NCBI GenBank assembly: GCA_024235595.1
Contig: JACKMC010000012.1
Coordinates: forward strand, 1-64,000
Source of the DNA: Zoogloeaceae bacterium
Lineage (GTDB): Bacteria; Pseudomonadota; Gammaproteobacteria; Burkholderiales; Rhodocyclaceae
DNA: 64,000 nucleotides
Direction: 5' to 3'
Shown here: positions 52,847 to 61,158 of the stretch, piece after piece
Layout: every line of letters starts with the position of its first letter
How positions within the stretch are numbered: the first letter of the stretch is position 1
The notes under the pieces: model-generated
What the model was told of the DNA's origin: nothing
What the model saw: the letters and a program-made list of their open reading frames with translations, nothing else
Databases searched by the model: none
Made by a program: the position numbers and the translations under genes

Positions 52847-53449
52847 ATGCCCCATCGTGCCAACCCCCATCGCACCAGTATCCTGCGCCGCGAAATCGCC
52901 GCGCTTGCCGCCCGCATGATGGCGGAAGACGGTATCCAGGACTATGGTTTCGCAAAGCGCAAGGCAGCCCGCCAACTGGGTGCCACCGAGGCCGACTCAC
53001 TGCCGACCAATGCCGAGATAGAGGCCGAACTTCGCGCCTGGCAGGCCATTTACCAGGACGAGGAACATGCCGAACGCCTCGTCGAGATGCGCCGCGCAGC
53101 CATCGAAGTCATGCGCCTGCTCGCCGAATTCCGGCCCTACCTGACCGGTGCGGTGCTCGACGGCACGGCAGGCCGATATTCGGAGGTCGATATCGAGATC
53201 TACTCCGAGAGCGCCAAGGACGTCGAAATCTTCTTTCTCAACCGCGACCTGCGCTACGAACACCGCGAACCGCGTCGCGCGGCACCGGATGCCGCCGAGG
53301 CGGTACTCGTGTTCGACTGGAACGAGGTGCCGATCCGGGTTTCGATCTACGAGCACAATGTAGACCGTCACTCGCGGCGAAGCACAGAACGCATCCGCCT
53401 GCCGGGCGTCGAAGCGCTTCTCCAGCCACAATCGCAAGCGACCCCATGA
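52847..53449 (+). CDS. uncharacterised protein, nucleotidyltransferase-like
   Basis: This protein of about 200 residues is not firmly recognised. The N-terminal half is helical and basic (ILRREIAALAARMMAEDGIQDYGFAKRKAARQLG), followed by EIEAELRAWQAIY. The second half has GAVLDGTAGRYSEVDIEIYSES, which resembles the G-(S/T)...DxD core of nucleotidyltransferases, and a beta-rich end (VLVFDWNEVPIRVSIYEHN). Relatives occur beside aroQ-accB in betaproteobacteria. It overlaps the TlpA-like gene by 4 nt. The start is chosen from the promoter position; the frame opens at 52,574. Confidence 0.65.
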   Translation: MPHRANPHRTSILRREIAALAARMMAEDGIQDYGFAKRKAARQLGATEADSLPTNAEIEAELRAWQAIYQDEEHAERLVEMRRAAIEVMRLLAEFRPYLTGAVLDGTAGRYSEVDIEIYSESAKDVEIFFLNRDLRYEHREPRRAAPDAAEAVLVFDWNEVPIRVSIYEHNVDRHSRRSTERIRLPGVEALLQPQSQATP

Positions 53450-54006
53450 AACCACTCCACCAGACCTTGCTGGTCATTGCCGTCGCCGCCGGCGCGGGTG
53501 CGGCCGGATACCTCTTCAACCACAGCATGAGCGCCTCGGCGGACCGTACCGCGCAGCCGGGCAGCTACATCTCGTCGGCGGCCGGCGCGAAGATTTTCGC
53601 ACTCGAGTTGACCGACATCGCCGGCGAAAAGAAGTCGCTCGAGCAGTGGCGCGGCAAGATCATGGTCGTGAACTTCTGGGCAACCTGGTGCCCGCCCTGC
53701 CGCAAGGAAATTCCGGATTTTTCGCGCGTCAGTCGGCGTTTCGAGAACAGAGGGGTACAATTCGTAGGCGTCAGCATCGATACGCCGGAAAACGTCGGCC
53801 CCTTCCAGAAGGAATACGGTGTGCCCTATCCACTCCTGATCGGCAGTACCGGAAGCCTTCACTTCGCCGGCGAGATCGGAAACGCTGCCATGGGCTTGCC
53901 GTTTACCGTGATACTCGACGCAGAAGGCAGCATCCGTCACGTGAAGCTGGGCATCCTGAAGGAATCGGAACTCGAGGAAAAACTCACCGGATTGCTGCCA
54001 GGCTGA
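53446..54006 (+). CDS. TlpA-family thiol:disulfide reductase
   Basis: This 186-residue protein has an N-terminal membrane anchor or signal (TLLVIAVAAGAGAAGYLF) and a thioredoxin fold in the periplasm: VVNFWATWCPPCRKEIPDFSRV (active site CPPC), VGVSIDTPENVGPFQKEYGVPYPLLIG and a cis-Pro region GLPFTVILDAEG. TlpA/ResA proteins reduce cytochrome c or other periplasmic thiols. The partner is unknown. It is coupled to the preceding gene (ATGA) and is followed by aroQ. Confidence 0.92.
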   Translation: MKPLHQTLLVIAVAAGAGAAGYLFNHSMSASADRTAQPGSYISSAAGAKIFALELTDIAGEKKSLEQWRGKIMVVNFWATWCPPCRKEIPDFSRVSRRFENRGVQFVGVSIDTPENVGPFQKEYGVPYPLLIGSTGSLHFAGEIGNAAMGLPFTVILDAEGSIRHVKLGILKESELEEKLTGLLPG

Positions 54007-54054
54007 GCGGAGATCTGGACAAGCGCCGGCATTTTGCGGCAAACTTCCACGATC

Positions 54055-54543
54055 ATGCCTAGAACCCGCAGCAAAAAGACCCAATCAGAACCGATCCAGC
54101 AGCGCCGAATTCTCGTCCTGCACGGGCCGAATCTGAACTTGCTGGGAACCCGCGAACCCGAAATCTACGGTCGCACGACGCTGAGCGATATCCATGCGGC
54201 CATGGAAAGCCGGGCGCGCGCGAATGGCCTGTTGCTCGAGTCCTTCCAGAGCAACCACGAAGGTCAGTTGATCGACCGCGTCCAGGCAGCCGCGGCCGAA
54301 GATGTTGAGTTCATCATCATCAACCCCGCAGCCTATACCCACACCAGCGTGGCACTGCGCGACGCCCTCGCCGGCGTAGACATCCCCTTCGTCGAAGTCC
54401 ACCTGTCGAACGTGCATGCCCGCGAAGCCTTCCGTCACCATTCCTATTTCTCGGACCAGGCTGTCGGCGTCATCTGCGGCCTGGGTGCATACGGCTACAT
54501 GGCAGCGCTCGAGTTCTGTCTCAGCCGCCTCGCATCGGAATAA
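54055..54543 (+). CDS. aroQ: type II 3-dehydroquinate dehydratase
   Basis: This 162-residue enzyme catalyses the third shikimate-pathway step. It has ILVLHGPNLNLLGTREPEIYG, FQSNHEGQLIDRVQ, INPAAYTHTSVALRDAL and VEVHLSNVHAREAFRHHS, all of the type II signature. A basic extension of about 17 residues precedes the conserved core. I used ATG 54,055 over an ATG seven codons upstream. aroQ-accB-accC is a widespread gene order. Confidence 0.96.
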   Translation: MPRTRSKKTQSEPIQQRRILVLHGPNLNLLGTREPEIYGRTTLSDIHAAMESRARANGLLLESFQSNHEGQLIDRVQAAAAEDVEFIIINPAAYTHTSVALRDALAGVDIPFVEVHLSNVHAREAFRHHSYFSDQAVGVICGLGAYGYMAALEFCLSRLASE

Positions 54544-54548
54544 GTACG

Positions 54549-54567
54549 CGGCGCCCATCGGGCGCCG
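54549..54567 (+). terminator. short hairpin between aroQ and accB
   Basis: CGGCGCCC (54,549-54,556) and GGGCGCCG (54,560-54,567) make an 8-bp stem with a 3-nt loop, followed by TGAATCATTT. T content is low, so termination would be partial; it may also be an mRNA-stabilising hairpin before accB. Confidence 0.45.
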
Positions 54568-54589
54568 TGAATCATTTGGAGAACTGAAA

Positions 54590-55039
54590 ATGGATCTGCG
54601 CAAGCTCAAAAAACTGATCGATCTCGTCCAGGAATCCGGCATTTCCGAACTGGAGGTAACCGAGGGCGAAGAGAAAGTGCGCATCGCCAAGCAACTCGCT
54701 CCTGCCGCCGGGCCCACCTATGTCACGGCAGCCCCTGCGGCGCAGGCAGCCGCGGCTCCGGCCGCCATCAGCGTGCCGGCCGATCCGGCCGATGAAACGC
54801 CCGAAGGACACGTCGTCAAGTCGCCCATGGTCGGCACCTTCTACCGCGCCGCGGCGCCGGGAGAGAAGCCTTTCGTGGAGATCGGCGACAGCATCTCGAG
54901 CGGCGATCGCCTGTGCATCATCGAGGCCATGAAGCTGATGAACGAGATCGAATGCGACGCCACCGGCACGATCAAGGCGGTACTGGTCGAGAATGGCCAG
55001 CCGGTCGAATACGGTCAGCCTCTGTTCATCATCGGCTGA
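54590..55039 (+). CDS. accB: biotin carboxyl carrier protein of acetyl-CoA carboxylase
   Basis: This 149-residue protein starts MDLRKLKKLIDLVQESGISELEV, has an Ala/Pro-rich linker (about residues 37-65), and a biotinyl domain with GTFYRAAAPGEKPFVEIG and the biotin site EAMKLMNEIECD (Lys in AMKL). It carries CO2 for fatty acid synthesis. The frame extends upstream to 54,416, overlapping aroQ, but ATG 54,590 with GGAG upstream is the family start. accC follows after 54 nt. Confidence 0.97.
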   Translation: MDLRKLKKLIDLVQESGISELEVTEGEEKVRIAKQLAPAAGPTYVTAAPAAQAAAAPAAISVPADPADETPEGHVVKSPMVGTFYRAAAPGEKPFVEIGDSISSGDRLCIIEAMKLMNEIECDATGTIKAVLVENGQPVEYGQPLFIIG

Positions 55040-55093
55040 GGCCGGCGCGCATGATCGAAAGAACGCTGTTTGTAGACGGCCGGGGAGCTGCCC

Positions 55094-56455
55094 ATGTTTG
55101 AGAAGATCCTTATTGCCAACCGTGGCGAGATTGCGCTGCGGGTGCTGCGCGCCTGTCGGGAACTCGGTATCAAGACGGTGGCGGTGCACTCCGAAGCCGA
55201 CATCGAGGCAAAGTACGTCAAGCTCGCCGACGAATCGGTGTGCATCGGCCCGGCCTCATCCACGCTGAGCTACCTCAACGTGCCGGCCATCATTTCGGCG
55301 GCCGAGGTTACCGACTCCGAGGCCATCCACCCCGGCTACGGCTTCCTCTCCGAGAACGCCGACTTCGCCGAGCGCGTCGAGCAGTCCGGTTTCGTGTTCA
55401 TCGGTCCCAGGGCCGACACCATCCGCCTGATGGGCGACAAGGTATCGGCCAAGGATGCGATGAAGGCAGCCAACGTGCCCTGCGTGCCGGGCTCCGAGGG
55501 CGCACTGCCCGAAGACCCCAAGGAGATCGTCAAGATCGGGCGCGCGGTCGGTTATCCGGTGATCATCAAGGCCGCCGGCGGTGGCGGTGGTCGCGGCATG
55601 CGGGTGGTTCATACCGAAGCGGCATTGCTGAACGCCGTCACCACCACCCGCGCCGAAGCCCAGGCCGCATTCAGCAACCCCGTGGTCTACATGGAGAAGT
55701 ACCTCGAGAACCCGCGCCATGTGGAAATCCAGATCATGGCCGACCAGCATGGCGGCGCGGTCTACCTGGGCGAGCGCGACTGTTCAATGCAGCGGCGCCA
55801 CCAGAAGGTGATCGAAGAGGCGCCGGCGCCGGGCATCGACCGCAAGCTGATCGCCAAGATCGGCGAGCGCTGCGCCGAGGCATGCCGCAAGATCGGCTAC
55901 CGTGGCGCCGGCACTTTCGAATTCCTCTACGAGAACGGCGAGTTCTACTTCATAGAGATGAACACCAGGGTCCAGGTCGAGCATCCGGTCTCTGAGCTGA
56001 TTACGGGTGTCGACATCGTCCAGGCCCAGATCCGCGTCGCCGCAGGCGAGAAACTCTGGATTCGCCAGCGCGACATCGAGTTCCGCGGCCATTCGATCGA
56101 GTGCCGGATCAATGCCGAGGACCCCTTCAAGTTCACGCCCTCGCCCGGCAAGATCACCAACTGGCATACCCCTGGCGGCCCGGGGATCCGGGTCGATTCC
56201 CATGTTTACAATGGCTATACGGTCCCCCCGCACTACGACTCCATGATCGGCAAGCTGATCTCCTACGGCGACACCCGCGAACAGGCCATCCGGCGGATGC
56301 GCATTGCGCTGTCCGAGATGGCAGTGGAAGGCATCAAGACCAATATCCCCCTGCACCAGGAATTGATGCAGGACGCCAATTTCGTCCGCGGCGGCACCAG
56401 CATCCACTATCTGGAACACAAGCTGGCGGATCGCAGCGAGGTCAACAAGGGCTAG
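55094..56455 (+). CDS. accC: biotin carboxylase subunit of acetyl-CoA carboxylase
   Basis: This 453-residue ATP-grasp enzyme carboxylates AccB-bound biotin. It has MFEKILIANRGEIALRVLRACRELGIKTVAVHSEAD, HPGYGFLSENADFAE, the Gly-rich IKAAGGGGGRGMRVV, ERDCSMQRRHQKVIEEAP, FYFIEMNTRVQVEHPVSE and RINAEDP. It is complete. prmA follows after 5 nt, suggesting one transcript from aroQ or the gene before it through to the DUF3426 gene. Confidence 0.98.
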   Translation: MFEKILIANRGEIALRVLRACRELGIKTVAVHSEADIEAKYVKLADESVCIGPASSTLSYLNVPAIISAAEVTDSEAIHPGYGFLSENADFAERVEQSGFVFIGPRADTIRLMGDKVSAKDAMKAANVPCVPGSEGALPEDPKEIVKIGRAVGYPVIIKAAGGGGGRGMRVVHTEAALLNAVTTTRAEAQAAFSNPVVYMEKYLENPRHVEIQIMADQHGGAVYLGERDCSMQRRHQKVIEEAPAPGIDRKLIAKIGERCAEACRKIGYRGAGTFEFLYENGEFYFIEMNTRVQVEHPVSELITGVDIVQAQIRVAAGEKLWIRQRDIEFRGHSIECRINAEDPFKFTPSPGKITNWHTPGGPGIRVDSHVYNGYTVPPHYDSMIGKLISYGDTREQAIRRMRIALSEMAVEGIKTNIPLHQELMQDANFVRGGTSIHYLEHKLADRSEVNKG

Positions 56456-56460
56456 TCGAG

Positions 56461-57348
56461 ATGTGGCGATCCGTAAGCCTGCAAGCTGACGCGAACCGGG
56501 CGGAAGCGCTCTCCGATGCGTTGATGGAACACGGTGCGCTGTCGGTATCGATCGAGGATGCCGACGCCGGCACCGAGCTGGAGCAACCACAGTTTGGCGA
56601 ACCCGGCATGGACCCGGCAAGCCTCTGGAATCACAGCACGGTGATCGCGCTTTTCGACCCTGAGACCGACCTCGTCGAGGCGCTTGCCGCGGCCTCGGCC
56701 GCGGCAGGTTGCGAGCAGACCCCCGCCTACACGGTCACTGAGCTGGCCGAACAGAACTGGGTGCAGCTTACCCAGAGCCAGTTCGACCCGATCCGCATCA
56801 CCGCGCGACTGTGGATCGTACCCTCCTGGCACGAGGCCCCAGATCCTCACGCCATCAATATCGTGCTCGACCCCGGCATGGCCTTCGGCACCGGCAGCCA
56901 CCCCACCACCAGGCTGTGTCTCGAGTGGCTGAGCGAGGCGGTGACGCCGGACTGCAGCGTGCTCGACTACGGTTGCGGCTCGGGGATCCTGGGGATTGCC
57001 GCAGCGCGGCTCGGCGCCGGATCGGTGCTGGGCATGGACATCGACGAGAAGGCCCTCGAAGCGGCTGCGGACAACGCCGCCCGAAACCGGGTCAGCCTGA
57101 AGCTGCAGCATTCCACGGCGCCGCTCGAGGCACAGTACCAACTGGTGGTGGCGAACATCCTCACCAATCCGCTTTGCGTTCTTGCACCGGCCATCGCGGC
57201 ACGCGTCGCACCCGGCGGAAGGCTCGCCCTGTCGGGCGTCCTGGTCACCCAGGCAGAACAAGTGATCGCCGCTTACGCCCCCTTCATCGCGCTCGCGGTG
57301 GGCGCAACCGACGACGGCTGGGTACGCCTGGAAGGTACCCGCCGATGA
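56461..57348 (+). CDS. prmA: ribosomal protein L11 methyltransferase
   Basis: This 295-residue SAM methyltransferase trimethylates L11. It has MWRSVSLQADANRAEALSDALMEHGALSVSIEDA, NWVQLTQSQFDPIRI, LDPGMAFGTGSHPTTRLCLEWL, the SAM motif VLDYGCGSGILGIAAARLGA, and VANILTNPL. The open frame extends to 56,101 in the shadow of accC. Its stop overlaps the next start (ATGA). Confidence 0.96.
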   Translation: MWRSVSLQADANRAEALSDALMEHGALSVSIEDADAGTELEQPQFGEPGMDPASLWNHSTVIALFDPETDLVEALAAASAAAGCEQTPAYTVTELAEQNWVQLTQSQFDPIRITARLWIVPSWHEAPDPHAINIVLDPGMAFGTGSHPTTRLCLEWLSEAVTPDCSVLDYGCGSGILGIAAARLGAGSVLGMDIDEKALEAAADNAARNRVSLKLQHSTAPLEAQYQLVVANILTNPLCVLAPAIAARVAPGGRLALSGVLVTQAEQVIAAYAPFIALAVGATDDGWVRLEGTRR

Positions 57349-58832
57349 TGCTGACGCGCTGCCCGGCCTGCCAGACCGCATTTCGCGTGCGGCCGGAGCA
57401 ATTGCGCCTGCGCCAGGGCCGGGTGCGCTGCGGCAGTTGCGGCAAGGCGTTCAACGCACTCGCCACGCTGTTCGACGAAGCGCAGGCGCAAGCGGACGAT
57501 GCAGCCGCGATCCCCGACCCGCAGCACGACCAGGGCGCCGTGCAACAGATGATCGACGAGCAGGTATTGGCGCCGCACGCCGAGGCTGAAACAGAGGCAG
57601 AGGCCGGGACAGAGGAGGGCGACCAGGCTGAGGCCGAGGCCCATTCGGTTCAGCCTGCTGCCGCCACGGCAAGCAGCCATGTTTTCGTGCTGGAGGAGAA
57701 GGCCGGGGTGGAGCTGTCGCACGACCCCCTCACCCACGATCCCTACACACCGATCACCCCCGACGACTCCGCCGACCTCCTGATCGAAAGCTTCCAGCGC
57801 TACCGCCCGCAGACATCCGAGCCCTTGCGTTTCGGCCAGATCCAGGTCGACACCGACCCATCGCTCGGCGCCGTGGCAGTCGAGAACGGCGCCAAAACGA
57901 CCGGCGACCCGCACATCCTCGCGACCCGGAAGGTCGACCCGGAGGGGGGCGCGGCCGACGTTCTATCCGATCCGGACGAAGATCTGTCCGCGAAGATCGA
58001 GGCCCGGCAGGCCGAGGATTTCGGCGCCTCGGCGGGCAAGTCCTTTGACGCCGGCGCGACAGAGTGGCCGCAACTGCCGCGTGACGAGGCCGAAGACGCT
58101 GCCGAGCAGCACGAGTTCCCGCCCGCGATGCCGACCTTGCTCGCCGAGCGGCAGGAAAGCGGCGACCGCGATGCGGGCATCGTCGCGGCGACCGAAGCCA
58201 CGGACGACACCCCCTCCTCCGATGAGCCGCTTTCCACGACGCTCCCGGACGCCGAAGAGCCGGTCGATCCGCTCGCCACCATGCCCGAGGTGGATGCGCA
58301 GGACGAATCCGGGACGGCGGACGAGTCACCCACCTTCGAACTCGAGCCGGCGAGCCCGCCACGCACCTGGGCCTGGGGCCTTGGCATTGGCGTGCTCGCG
58401 ATCGCCCTGCTCGCCCAGGGAGCGCTGCTGTTCAGGCAGGAGATCATCCAGCGCCTGCCTCAGACTCGACCGCTTTATGCCCAGTTGTGCGCCCACATCG
58501 GATGCAGCATGGCCCTGCCAAGGGAGGCCTCGAAGATCGCCATCGAATCTTCCGATTTGCATCCCGAACAGGGGGCAGCCAATTTCTTCCGCCTGCGCGC
58601 CACGATCCGCAATCGTGCGCCCTTCGAGCAGGCCTATCCTCATCTCGAGCTGACCTTGACCGACGCCGCAGACCGGCCCCTGGCACGCAAGGTGCTCGAA
58701 CCGCAGCAGTGGCGACCGGCCGATGCCCCCGCCGCCGGATTCCCGGCCGGCCGGGAGCTTGAAGTAAGCGTGCCGTTCGAAACCAGGGACGTCGCCGCAG
58801 TGGGCTACCGGATCTACGTTTTCTATCCCTAG
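57345..58832 (+). CDS. zinc-ribbon and DUF3426 domain protein
   Basis: This 495-residue protein has an N-terminal MJ0042-type zinc ribbon (CPACQTAFRV...VRCGSCGKAF, residues 5-33), a long acidic, Ala/Glu/Asp-rich disordered region (about 35-330), one membrane helix (WAWGLGIGVLAIALLAQGALL, about 343-363) and a C-terminal DUF3426 domain (FFRLRATIRNRAPFEQAYPHLELTLTD). The family is common in betaproteobacteria beside prmA; its role is unknown. The frame upstream of 57,345 shadows prmA. Confidence 0.88.
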   Translation: MMLTRCPACQTAFRVRPEQLRLRQGRVRCGSCGKAFNALATLFDEAQAQADDAAAIPDPQHDQGAVQQMIDEQVLAPHAEAETEAEAGTEEGDQAEAEAHSVQPAAATASSHVFVLEEKAGVELSHDPLTHDPYTPITPDDSADLLIESFQRYRPQTSEPLRFGQIQVDTDPSLGAVAVENGAKTTGDPHILATRKVDPEGGAADVLSDPDEDLSAKIEARQAEDFGASAGKSFDAGATEWPQLPRDEAEDAAEQHEFPPAMPTLLAERQESGDRDAGIVAATEATDDTPSSDEPLSTTLPDAEEPVDPLATMPEVDAQDESGTADESPTFELEPASPPRTWAWGLGIGVLAIALLAQGALLFRQEIIQRLPQTRPLYAQLCAHIGCSMALPREASKIAIESSDLHPEQGAANFFRLRATIRNRAPFEQAYPHLELTLTDAADRPLARKVLEPQQWRPADAPAAGFPAGRELEVSVPFETRDVAAVGYRIYVFYP

Positions 58833-59077
58833 CAGGCCGTCGGCCCGGGCGTGTAGCGGTGCCAGCGCACCCAGGAAGTGGTCGAATCCGGGCCGCAATC
58901 CCGCCCGCGCCGCAGCTCGGCCTCGAATCGGACAGCCTCCTGGCGCGGAGGATTCACGGCAGGGTAATCTGCGCACCGCATACTGCGCGGTCCGCGAGGT
59001 CGGCGCATTGCGCGCCGCCTGCTCGGCCACCCGTCAGCCGCTCCCGAGCCAGGGTCGGTCCAACCGGAAACTCGAAA
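58833..59077. other. intergenic region (245 bp) without an identified gene
   Basis: Between the DUF3426 gene and dgkA. The dgkA frame is open through most of it (from 58,859) but the composition and lack of family similarity argue against coding. No terminator hairpin or clear promoter was recognised. Confidence 0.4.
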
Positions 59078-59473
59078 ATGCACGACCCACGGCAAGCCGA
59101 CGAACCTCAGAGCCCCTTCAAGGGAAAGACCGGCCTGATCCGGATCTGGAACGCCTTCCGCTATTCGCTGGCTGGCTTGGGGGCTGCGCTCCGGCATGAG
59201 GACGCCTTCAGGCAGGAGTGCCTGCTCGCGCTGGTGCTCGTGCCGCTTGCGTTGATACTGCCTTCGAGCGGCCTGGGCAAGGCGATGCTGGTCGGCAGTG
59301 TGATCCTGGTGCTGGTGGTCGAGCTGCTCAATTCGGCGATCGAGGCGACCGTCGATCGCGTCTCGCTCGAGCGCCACCTGCTGGCCAAGCGCGCCAAGGA
59401 CATCGGCAGCGCCGCAGTGATGCTGAGCCTGCTGAATCTTGCGCTGGTATGGGTGCTGGTGCTCTTCGCCTGA
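59078..59473 (+). CDS. dgkA: diacylglycerol kinase (DgkA type)
   Basis: This 131-residue membrane enzyme recycles diacylglycerol to phosphatidate. It has GLIRIWNAFRYSLAGLGAALRHEDAFRQE, three membrane helices, and the diagnostic VVELLNSAIEATVDRVSLE (catalytic Glu and adjacent Asn). About 15 extra hydrophilic residues precede the core. ATG 59,078 begins this region. It is convergent with the glycine-zipper gene. Confidence 0.93.
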   Translation: MHDPRQADEPQSPFKGKTGLIRIWNAFRYSLAGLGAALRHEDAFRQECLLALVLVPLALILPSSGLGKAMLVGSVILVLVVELLNSAIEATVDRVSLERHLLAKRAKDIGSAAVMLSLLNLALVWVLVLFA

Positions 59474-59632
59474 TGCGGGTGGGGTGGGGCGGCGCGTACC
59501 TGCCGAAGCCCGCACCCCCAAGGACGTGCCGTGCGCAACGAGCGACGGCCTTTCGCAGGGGCGGGCTCAGCCGACCCTGACGGGATGAGGCCCATCCCGC
59601 AAGGGTTGCGACAATTGCAATGCGGCGGACCG

Positions 59633-60106
59633 CTAGCGGCTGACCCGAGTGGTGCCACCATCGCTCAGGATGCGCACCCGCTCGCCGGCACGGAAGCCTT
59701 CGCCGCTGTCTGCCTGCACGATCGCGAGATAGCGACCGTTGTCCTCGCGGACCGTGATTTCCAGGCCGGGGCTGCGTGTCGTGCCCTCTTCGATTGCAGA
59801 GCCGGCAAGGCCGCCTGCTACCGCGCCAAGCACCGCGCCGATGGTGGAACCCTTGCCTCCACCAACGGTACTGCCCGCGATACCGCCGACAGCGGCACCG
59901 GCGACCGTGCCGACCGGGGTCTTGGTGCCTTCGATCTGCACCGGACGAACCGACGTGATGGTTGCGAAACGCACCTCCATCGTGCGCCTCGCCTCGCCGC
60001 GCTGGTAGACATCGCCTCCGAGGCCGGTGGCACAGCCGGTCGTCGCGCCGGCTGCCGCCAGCACCGCAGCAAACAAGGCCGCGCGCGTCATTCCCGATTT
60101 CACCAT
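59633..60106 (-). CDS. glycine-zipper outer-membrane lipoprotein (SlyB/Pcp-like)
   Basis: This 157-residue protein has a signal peptide with a lipobox cysteine (ATTGC, about residue 25) and a 2TM glycine-zipper region (GTVAGAAVGGIAGSTVGGGKGSTIGAVLGAVAGGLAGSAIEE, about 66-106), then a beta-rich C-terminus (GLEITVREDNGRYLAIVQADSGEGFRAGERVRIL). SlyB-like lipoproteins help outer-membrane stability under stress. The ATG overlaps the PfkB-kinase stop by 7 nt, so it is coupled to that gene. Confidence 0.88.
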   Translation of the reverse strand: MVKSGMTRAALFAAVLAAAGATTGCATGLGGDVYQRGEARRTMEVRFATITSVRPVQIEGTKTPVGTVAGAAVGGIAGSTVGGGKGSTIGAVLGAVAGGLAGSAIEEGTTRSPGLEITVREDNGRYLAIVQADSGEGFRAGERVRILSDGGTTRVSR

Positions 60107-61035
60107 GGTGTTTCTCCAAAAGCTGCCGCATAGCGTGCGGCCAATTCATCGCGGGTCGGGGCGTGGTTCTGTCCCCCCCGGTACCCGATCTTTACCGACC
60201 CCATGAGCGAGGCCAGCCGTCCGGTCTTTTGCCAATCGTACCCTCGCGCAATGCCGTAGAGCAGACCCGCGCGATAGGCATCGCCGCAACCCGTTGGGTC
60301 GACGACCTCATCCGCCTTGACACAAGGCACGTCGATTCGTTCGCCCGCGGTGTGGATCTGCGAGCCCTGCGCACCAAGCGTAACGATGAGCGCCTCCACT
60401 TCGGTGGCGAGGGATTCGATGCTGCGCCCGGTCCGCTCCATGAGCAAACGGGCCTCGTAGTCGTTGACCGAGCAATAGGTGGCCATCTGCATGAAGGCCA
60501 GCAGCTCCTCGCCCGAGAACATCGGCAGTCCCTGGCCGGGATCGAAAATGAAGGGCACGCCGGCGGCGGCGAACTGCTGCGCATGCGCGAGCATCCCGTC
60601 GCGCCCGTCCGGCGCCACGATGCCCAGCCTCGCGCCCGCCACCTCGTCGATGCGATTGAGGTGCGACTGGGTCATCGCGCCGGGATGGAAGGCAGTGATC
60701 TGGTTGTCGTCGAGATCGGTGGTGATGAACGCCTGGGCGGTAAAACTGCCCTCGACCTGGCGCACGTTTGCAAGACTCAGGCCGAGCGCATCGAAGCGCC
60801 TGCGATAGGGCTCGAAATCGTCGCCCACGGTCGCCATGATCGCCGGATCTTCGCCCAGCAACTTGAGGTTGTAGCCGATGTTGCCTGCGCAACCGCCGAA
60901 CTCGCGGCGCATGTCCGGCACGAGGAAGGCAACGTTCAGGATATGAATCTGCTCGGGCAGAATGTGATTCTTGAAGCGGTCGCCGAATACCATGATGGTG
61001 TCGAAGGCGAGCGAGCCACAAACAACGATGGACAT
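60100..61035 (-). CDS. PfkB-family carbohydrate/nucleoside kinase
   Basis: This 311-residue ribokinase-fold protein starts MSIVVCGSLAFDTIM, has the GG switch FGGCAGNIGYNLKLLG, and the PfkB signature 2 VDPTGCGDAYRAGLLYGIARG with the catalytic Asp. It resembles the adenosine-kinase-like carbohydrate kinases of betaproteobacteria; the substrate is uncertain. ATG 61,035 was chosen; the frame extends 39 codons further without similarity. The glycine-zipper gene follows with an overlap. Confidence 0.9.
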   Translation of the reverse strand: MSIVVCGSLAFDTIMVFGDRFKNHILPEQIHILNVAFLVPDMRREFGGCAGNIGYNLKLLGEDPAIMATVGDDFEPYRRRFDALGLSLANVRQVEGSFTAQAFITTDLDDNQITAFHPGAMTQSHLNRIDEVAGARLGIVAPDGRDGMLAHAQQFAAAGVPFIFDPGQGLPMFSGEELLAFMQMATYCSVNDYEARLLMERTGRSIESLATEVEALIVTLGAQGSQIHTAGERIDVPCVKADEVVDPTGCGDAYRAGLLYGIARGYDWQKTGRLASLMGSVKIGYRGGQNHAPTRDELAARYAAAFGETPW

Positions 61036-61158
61036 AGGAGTTTCAACCGTCTCGAAACGCCCATTATATTCGCCCCGAAGCGTACGCTCCCAACAACGCA
61101 ATCGGTAAGCAATTGCAACAGCGCTCCGAAGTGAGCTGCTTCGGCCAGCCAACCCGCC

